A stretch of 7,073 nt of DNA from an uncultured Eubacteriales bacterium (GTDB lineage Bacteria > Bacillota > Clostridia > Oscillospirales > CAG-272): NCBI GenBank assembly GCA_900546695.1, contig URDX01000051.1, positions 1 to 7,073 on the forward strand. Reading direction: 5' to 3'. Position 1 is the stretch's first letter, and each line of letters starts with the position of its first letter. Shown one piece after another: positions 3,765-7,073 of this stretch. The position numbers and the translations under genes were made by a program. Under the pieces are notes generated by a model. It searched no databases, was not told the DNA's origin, and saw only the letters and a program-made list of their open reading frames with translations.

Positions 3765-5558
3765 ATGCATAAGGCGTTGTACCGCAAGTGGCGGCCTGCC
3801 GCTTTTGACGACGTATGCGGTCAGGAGCACATAACCGATGTGCTGCGCTATCAGATCGAGAGCGGAAAGCTCTCGCATGCATATCTTTTCTGCGGCTCGC
3901 GCGGAACGGGAAAGACTACCTGCGCAAAGATACTTGCAAAGGCGGTCAACTGCGAAAATCCGCAAAACGGCAATCCGTGCGGTCACTGCCATGCGTGTCT
4001 CGGGATTGAGAGCGGTTCGGTGACCGACGTTATCGAGATGGACGCGGCGAGCAACAATGGTGTTGACGACGTCCGCGCGCTGCGGGACGGCGTTGTCTAC
4101 GCACCGTCGGACGTAAAATACCGCGTGTATATAATCGACGAGGTACATATGCTCTCGATAAGCGCCTTCAATGCGCTGCTGAAAACGCTTGAAGAGCCGC
4201 CGCCGCACGTGATATTCATTCTTGCAACGACAGAGCTGCAAAAGCTGCCCGCAACGATAATCAGCCGCTGTCAGCGGTACGATTTTCATCGTATAACCGT
4301 GCCCGTCATCGCTTCGCGTCTGCTGACGATAGCGGCTGCGGAGGGCATCGACCTCTCGGAAGGCGCTGCTGCGCTTATCGGGCGGCTCGCTCTCGGCGGA
4401 ATGCGCGATGCTATCTCGATGCTTGAGCTGTGCGCCGGAGAGAGCGCGGGGAGGCGGATAGAGGAGTGCGATGTTGAGCGTGCTGCGGGTATCGCGGGAC
4501 GCGGCGTGCTGCTCGATACCGCGCGTGCGGTGCTCGGAGCGGACAATGAACGGCTGTTCGGCATCGTTCGCGAGCTGTATGAATCCTCACGCGATATTTC
4601 GGTGTACTGGCAGGACCTGATAGGGCTTTACCGCGATATGATGCTTGTGCGCACCACCGCGCACGCAAAGGAATATCTCGACATGACCGAGGCGGAATAT
4701 GAGGATACGGTGACGCTTGCAAAGCGTTTTCCGTCCGGGGTGATAACATATCATCTCTCGATAATGGACAAGGCGTATTCGGACATGCAGCGCGGCGGAA
4801 TGCCGAAACGGCTGTGTGCCGAGCTTGCGCTGATACGTATGGCGGACCCTGCGGGAGCCGCGGCATCGAGTACGGTGGAAGCGCTCGACGCGAGAATATC
4901 AACGCTTGAGGACCGGCTGTCGGGCGGTTTTATACCCGCCGCCGAAACGGTCGGTGCTGCCGCTGGCGGGAATACCGTCACGCAGACCGCGCAAGCCGCG
5001 CAACCTGCGCAATCAATGCAGGCCGCGCAAGCCGCGCAGCCCATGCAGTCTGCGGGTACGGCGGATTCTCGTAGCGGCGACGGGCACTCAGCCGATGCGT
5101 CTGCTGAGCGGTCATGCACGGTCGGTGATGCCGCGTCTGCGGGCAGCGGTACGACGGGACAGTCACGCGACGCGCGTGCAGGAGCTGCAGGAGCGGCGGG
5201 GGCAGACAGTGCCCGTGTGCTGAAAAGGGCGGGGTATTTTGCCGACCTGCTCAGTGATTACGCAAAGTACGATAAGAGCAAGACCGAGCTGCTGCGCATG
5301 ACGCGCGGTTTTTCGGACGGGCGCGGAGGACTTGTTATCAGGACCGCTGAGAGCTTCGCGATGATAATGCTTGATAAGGATGAGGTTCGGACACGGCTGC
5401 TGTCGATTGCAAGAAAGTATGACCCGTCGGTCGGCTCGATAACATTTGAGCATGCGGCGGCGGAGGAAGACCCCGCAGAGAGCGCACTCGATGAACTCGC
5501 CGCACAGGCTGAGAGCGATGCTGCAGAGAACAATGCCGCGGAGAGCGATGAAAAGTGA
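3765..5558 (+). CDS. dnaX: DNA polymerase III subunits gamma/tau (clamp loader ATPase)
   Basis: This AAA+ ATPase of the clamp loader places the sliding clamp on DNA and, through tau, links it to the polymerase and helicase. Seen in order: the family start LYRKWRPAAFDDVCGQEH (5-22), Walker A GSRGTGKTT (44-52), zinc cysteines C63, C72, C75 and C78, Walker B DEVH (125-128), sensor 1 around ATTE (154-157) and the SRC motif with the arginine finger (167-169). The collar domain follows to about 370. A low-complexity Ala/Gln/Ser linker (about 395-480) leads to a C-terminal tau-type domain (about 482-560) and an acidic Ala/Glu tail. ATG 3765 follows GGAGGAG. No A AAA AAG slippery site like that of E. 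coli was found, so a separate gamma product is not predicted. The last 15 residues come from a 15-bp repeat array that continues past the stop codon in another frame. Confidence 0.97.
   Translation: MHKALYRKWRPAAFDDVCGQEHITDVLRYQIESGKLSHAYLFCGSRGTGKTTCAKILAKAVNCENPQNGNPCGHCHACLGIESGSVTDVIEMDAASNNGVDDVRALRDGVVYAPSDVKYRVYIIDEVHMLSISAFNALLKTLEEPPPHVIFILATTELQKLPATIISRCQRYDFHRITVPVIASRLLTIAAAEGIDLSEGAAALIGRLALGGMRDAISMLELCAGESAGRRIEECDVERAAGIAGRGVLLDTARAVLGADNERLFGIVRELYESSRDISVYWQDLIGLYRDMMLVRTTAHAKEYLDMTEAEYEDTVTLAKRFPSGVITYHLSIMDKAYSDMQRGGMPKRLCAELALIRMADPAGAAASSTVEALDARISTLEDRLSGGFIPAAETVGAAAGGNTVTQTAQAAQPAQSMQAAQAAQPMQSAGTADSRSGDGHSADASAERSCTVGDAASAGSGTTGQSRDARAGAAGAAGADSARVLKRAGYFADLLSDYAKYDKSKTELLRMTRGFSDGRGGLVIRTAESFAMIMLDKDEVRTRLLSIARKYDPSVGSITFEHAAAEEDPAESALDELAAQAESDAAENNAAESDEK
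4983..5054 (+). repeat. 9-bp-period repeat in the dnaX linker coding Gln-x-x tripeptides
   Basis: Eight consecutive tripeptides begin with Gln (residues 407-430: QTA QAA QPA QSM QAA QAA QPM QSA). The DNA is imperfectly repeated (GCGCAAGCC-like units). It falls in the flexible linker between the collar and tau domains, where length changes are likely to be tolerated. Confidence 0.8.
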
Positions 5559-5610
5559 CACTGCAAAAAGTGACACTGCAAAAAGTGACGCTGCGGAAAG
5601 TAATGCGGCG
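5511..5610 (+). repeat. 15-bp minisatellite crossing the dnaX stop codon
   Basis: The units are 5511-5525, 5526-5540, a shortened 10-nt unit 5541-5550, then 5551-5565, 5566-5580, 5581-5595 and a diverged 5596-5610. Two units, 5551-5565 and 5566-5580, are identical (AAAAGTGACACTGCA). Read in their coding frames they give the pentapeptide (E/K)S(D/N)(A/T)A or ENNAA. The five missing bases in the third unit shift the frame and create the dnaX TGA at 5556-5558. Confidence 0.85.
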
Positions 5611-5783
5611 GAGACAGGCGGCAGCGACACAGCGGTGAAATGACAGCGGTGCAGGCGTGAAATAACAGCGCAAGCGTTAAAGCGGCGCAGCCGAATATGC
5701 AAAAATGCGCGATAGGTCGTGAAGTGAAAAATCACGGCGGAGCGCGCTTAAACAGATAATTAACTTGAAAGGACATAAACAAA
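5559..5783. other. dnaX-ybaB spacer with degenerate repeats
   Basis: The spacer is unusually long for this gene pair. It holds the rest of the 15-bp array, an open frame in phase with it ending at TGA 5641-5643, then degenerate CAGCGGTG-like repeats (about 5629-5672) each followed by a stop. A small stem CGTGA/TCACG lies near 5719-5737. I see no promoter or terminator. Confidence 0.6.
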
Positions 5784-6128
5784 ATGAAAGCAAATATTCC
5801 GAAGGGACTCGGCGGTCCCGCAAACATGCAGGGAATGATTCGTCAGGCACAGAAGATGCAGGAGCAGATGACCGAGCTGCAGAGCGAGCTTGATTCGCGT
5901 GAGTACGAGGTCAAGGCGGGCGGCGGAGCCGTCACCATCCTTATCGACGGAAAAAAGCAGATAAAGCAGCTTATCATAGAGCCCGAGATCGTCGATCCCG
6001 ACGACATCGAGACGCTTACCGACATTCTCACCGCAGGCTTCAATGAGGCTATCAAGCGCGTAGAGGAGACGAATCAGAAGGAGATGGAGTCGATAACGGG
6101 GAATGTTTCGATTCCCGGACTTTTCTGA
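5784..6128 (+). CDS. ybaB: YbaB/EbfC family nucleoid-associated protein
   Basis: This 114-residue DNA-binding protein belongs to the YbaB/EbfC (YaaK) family, whose dimers coat DNA as a nucleoid-associated factor. It shows the standard plan: a Gly/Met-rich start (GLGGPANMQGMIRQAQKMQ, 8-26), a coiled helix through about residue 40, the beta section with KAGGGAVTILIDGKKQI (44-60), the acidic turn near VDPDD (70-74), and the C-terminal helix TDILTAGFNEAIKRVEE (78-94). The length is normal. ATG 5784 has AAAGGA 10 nt upstream. It sits between dnaX and recR, its almost universal position in Bacillota and many other bacteria, which suggests a role in DNA recombination or repair, though the precise job is not settled. 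Confidence 0.96.
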   Translation: MKANIPKGLGGPANMQGMIRQAQKMQEQMTELQSELDSREYEVKAGGGAVTILIDGKKQIKQLIIEPEIVDPDDIETLTDILTAGFNEAIKRVEETNQKEMESITGNVSIPGLF

Positions 6129-6193
6129 TAGAGAAATAATGATATCTGCGGTGCGGCATTCGGGGATTATCTCCGATTGCCGCCGCGCCGCTG

Positions 6194-6212
6194 TCAGCCG
6201 AAGGACGGCTGA
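6194..6212 (+). repeat. Hairpin in the recR leader
   Basis: TCAGCCG (6194-6200) and CGGCTGA (6206-6212) are perfect 7-bp arms with loop AAGGA. The hairpin lies 13 nt before the AGGGGG ribosome binding site of recR and has no T-tract. An 8-bp direct repeat, GAACGATG, sits at 6211-6218 and again over the true start (6236-6243). A role in recR translation is possible but unproven. Confidence 0.5.
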
Positions 6213-6240
6213 ACGATGTGGGATAGGGGGATACCGAACG

Positions 6241-6858
6241 ATGGATGAGAGCAGCTATATTTCGCCGTCACTGCTGCGGCTGGCGGATCAGTTCCGCAGT
6301 CTGCCCGGGATAGGCAGAAAAAGCGCGATGCGGCTTGCGTTTTCGATGCTCGGAAAGAGCGACGAGGAGGCGCAGGCGTTTGTCGATGCCGTAAATAACG
6401 CAAGGACAAACATCAAATACTGCAAGATATGTCAGAATATGTGTGAGGACGATATCTGTCCCATCTGCTCCGACCCCACCCGCGACCGCAGCACTATCTG
6501 TGTTGTGGAGGATGTCCGTTCGGTCATGAGCTTTGAAAAGGTTCGCGAGTACCGCGGACTCTATCATGTGCTGCACGGCGCGCTTTCGCCGCTCGGCGGC
6601 ATCGGACCCGACAAGATTCGGATAGCCGAGCTGCTTGAGAGGGTCAAGGCGGGCGGCGTGAATGAGGTCATTATCGCGACAAACTCGACCGTAGAGGGCG
6701 AGGCGACTGCGATGTATCTTTCGCGTCAGCTTGCGCCGCTCATGGGCAAGGAGGGCAGGATAACGCGGCTTGCATGCGGGATGCCCGTCGGCGGTGAGCT
6801 TGAATTTGCCGATGAGGTGACGCTCTACCGCGCACTTGAGGGCAGACGGACGCTGTGA
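6241..6858 (+). CDS. recR: Recombination mediator protein RecR
   Basis: RecR works with RecO (and RecF) to load RecA on single-stranded DNA at gaps. The 205-residue product, close to the usual 198-200, shows helix-hairpin-helix LPGIGRKSAMRL (21-32), a zinc finger C61-x2-C64 ... C73-x2-C76 with the extra C68, a Toprim domain from about 84 (ICVVEDVRSV, 86-95; LHGALSPLGGIGPD, 111-124) and the C-terminal signature GMPVGGELEFADEVTLYRAL (180-199). ATG 6241 was chosen because RecR proteins begin just before this SPSLLRLADQFRSLPG helix. A longer frame from 6103 would overlap ybaB and add a foreign-looking N-terminus. AGGGGG lies 10 nt upstream. It is the last gene of the SRP RNA-dnaX-ybaB-recR unit, separated from ybaB by 112 nt. 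Confidence 0.97.
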   Translation: MDESSYISPSLLRLADQFRSLPGIGRKSAMRLAFSMLGKSDEEAQAFVDAVNNARTNIKYCKICQNMCEDDICPICSDPTRDRSTICVVEDVRSVMSFEKVREYRGLYHVLHGALSPLGGIGPDKIRIAELLERVKAGGVNEVIIATNSTVEGEATAMYLSRQLAPLMGKEGRITRLACGMPVGGELEFADEVTLYRALEGRRTL

Positions 6859-6865
6859 GCGTCGG

Positions 6866-6903
6866 CTGTTGCTGCGTGCGGAATTATCGCCCGAAAGCAA
6901 CAG
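6866..6903 (+). repeat. Stem-loop after the recR stop codon
   Basis: CTGTTGCT (6866-6873) pairs with AGCAACAG (6896-6903). An inner GCG/CGC stem (6878-6880, 6888-6890) can extend it. No T-tract follows; the true terminator is 19 nt further on. It may protect the mRNA 3' end. Confidence 0.45.
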
Positions 6904-6921
6904 GCAAATTTAATTGCATAA

Positions 6922-6963
6922 AAAGAGGGCTGTTGAAAATCGAGTTTTTCAACAGCCCTCTTT
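6922..6963 (+). terminator. Intrinsic terminator of the dnaX-ybaB-recR unit (bidirectional)
   Basis: A perfect 18-bp stem (6922-6939 with 6946-6963) around loop TCGAGT has A-rich and T-rich outer ends, followed by TAATTTTA. The symmetry would also stop minus-strand transcripts arriving from beyond the window. Confidence 0.9.
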
Positions 6964-7073
6964 AATTTTAGGAAATGGATAATTATAGGTCTGTGCTTTT
7001 CAGCCGACCCGAGATGGGGAGAGATAAAATCGTTTGGAGTGTTCGATTTCGTCTCGCAAGGCGTACAATTGTA
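6964..7073. other. Intergenic end of window, no gene seen
   Basis: No coding region, RNA gene or convincing promoter is visible. A 14-base block at 7016-7029 is the exact reverse complement of 64-77 near the other end of the window. Confidence 0.5.

Noticed and set aside
5220..5240. Possible E. coli-type dnaX frameshift site at CTGAAAAGGG
   Set aside because: It is not the A AAA AAG heptamer and is not in the right phase; no supporting hairpin or upstream Shine-Dalgarno sequence was seen.
5163..5735. Minus-strand open frame over the dnaX 3' end
   Set aside because: Its Ala/Val/Ser/Phe-rich repeats are the complement of the 15-bp array in dnaX and it has no start signals.
6970..7010. TATAAT on the minus strand near 6980
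   Set aside because: No -35 box at 16-18 bp spacing, and transcription from it would run straight into the bidirectional terminator at 6922-6963.
1..7073. CRISPR arrays, transposases, tRNA or rRNA genes, phage or defence genes
   Set aside because: No repeat-spacer pattern, insertion-sequence ends, tRNA fold or relevant protein motif could be found anywhere in the window.

Overview
The window reads as chromosomal DNA of an anaerobic, moderately GC-rich member of the Bacillota, most likely Clostridia. The evidence is the order large (Alu-domain) SRP RNA - dnaX - ybaB - recR, which is the classic Bacillota arrangement, together with strong AGGAGG-type ribosome binding sites, sigma-A type promoters with 17-bp spacers, and a rubrerythrin/PerR/rubredoxin operon typical of anaerobes handling peroxide. 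The species assignment is inference; no search was run.

Layout. Positions 1-67 hold two hairpins ending in a T-tract (terminator of something upstream). Positions 68-260 show no gene. A terminator at 261-294 serves a minus-strand yjbQ-family gene (381-1001). A divergent promoter region (1065-1142) separates yjbQ from a plus-strand SIS-domain sugar-phosphate isomerase-like gene (about 1250-1858), which ends in its own terminator (1943-1975). A near-consensus promoter (2007-2035) with a palindromic operator-like site at the transcription start (2036-2060) drives rubrerythrin (2081-2623), a Fur-family PerR-like regulator with a TTG start (2653-3066) and a 51-residue rubredoxin (3096-3251), followed by a terminator (3280-3320). 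A second strong promoter (3384-3412) makes the SRP RNA (about 3431-3738). The dnaX start lies only 26 nt after it (3765), followed by ybaB (5784) and recR (6241), and the unit closes with an 18-bp-stem terminator (6922-6963). The last 110 bases show no gene.

How the genes work together. Rubrerythrin reduces hydrogen peroxide with electrons from rubredoxin. The PerR-like protein keeps every metal-binding residue of the Bacillus subtilis peroxide sensor and probably controls its own operon through the palindrome. The second unit joins protein targeting (SRP RNA) to replication and recombination (clamp loader tau subunit, nucleoid-associated YbaB, RecR). No unknown defence or mobile system is visible. 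The most unusual features are a 15-bp coding minisatellite that crosses the dnaX stop codon and contains a frame-breaking 5-bp deletion, the operator at the rubrerythrin promoter, and altered active-site residues in the SIS protein.
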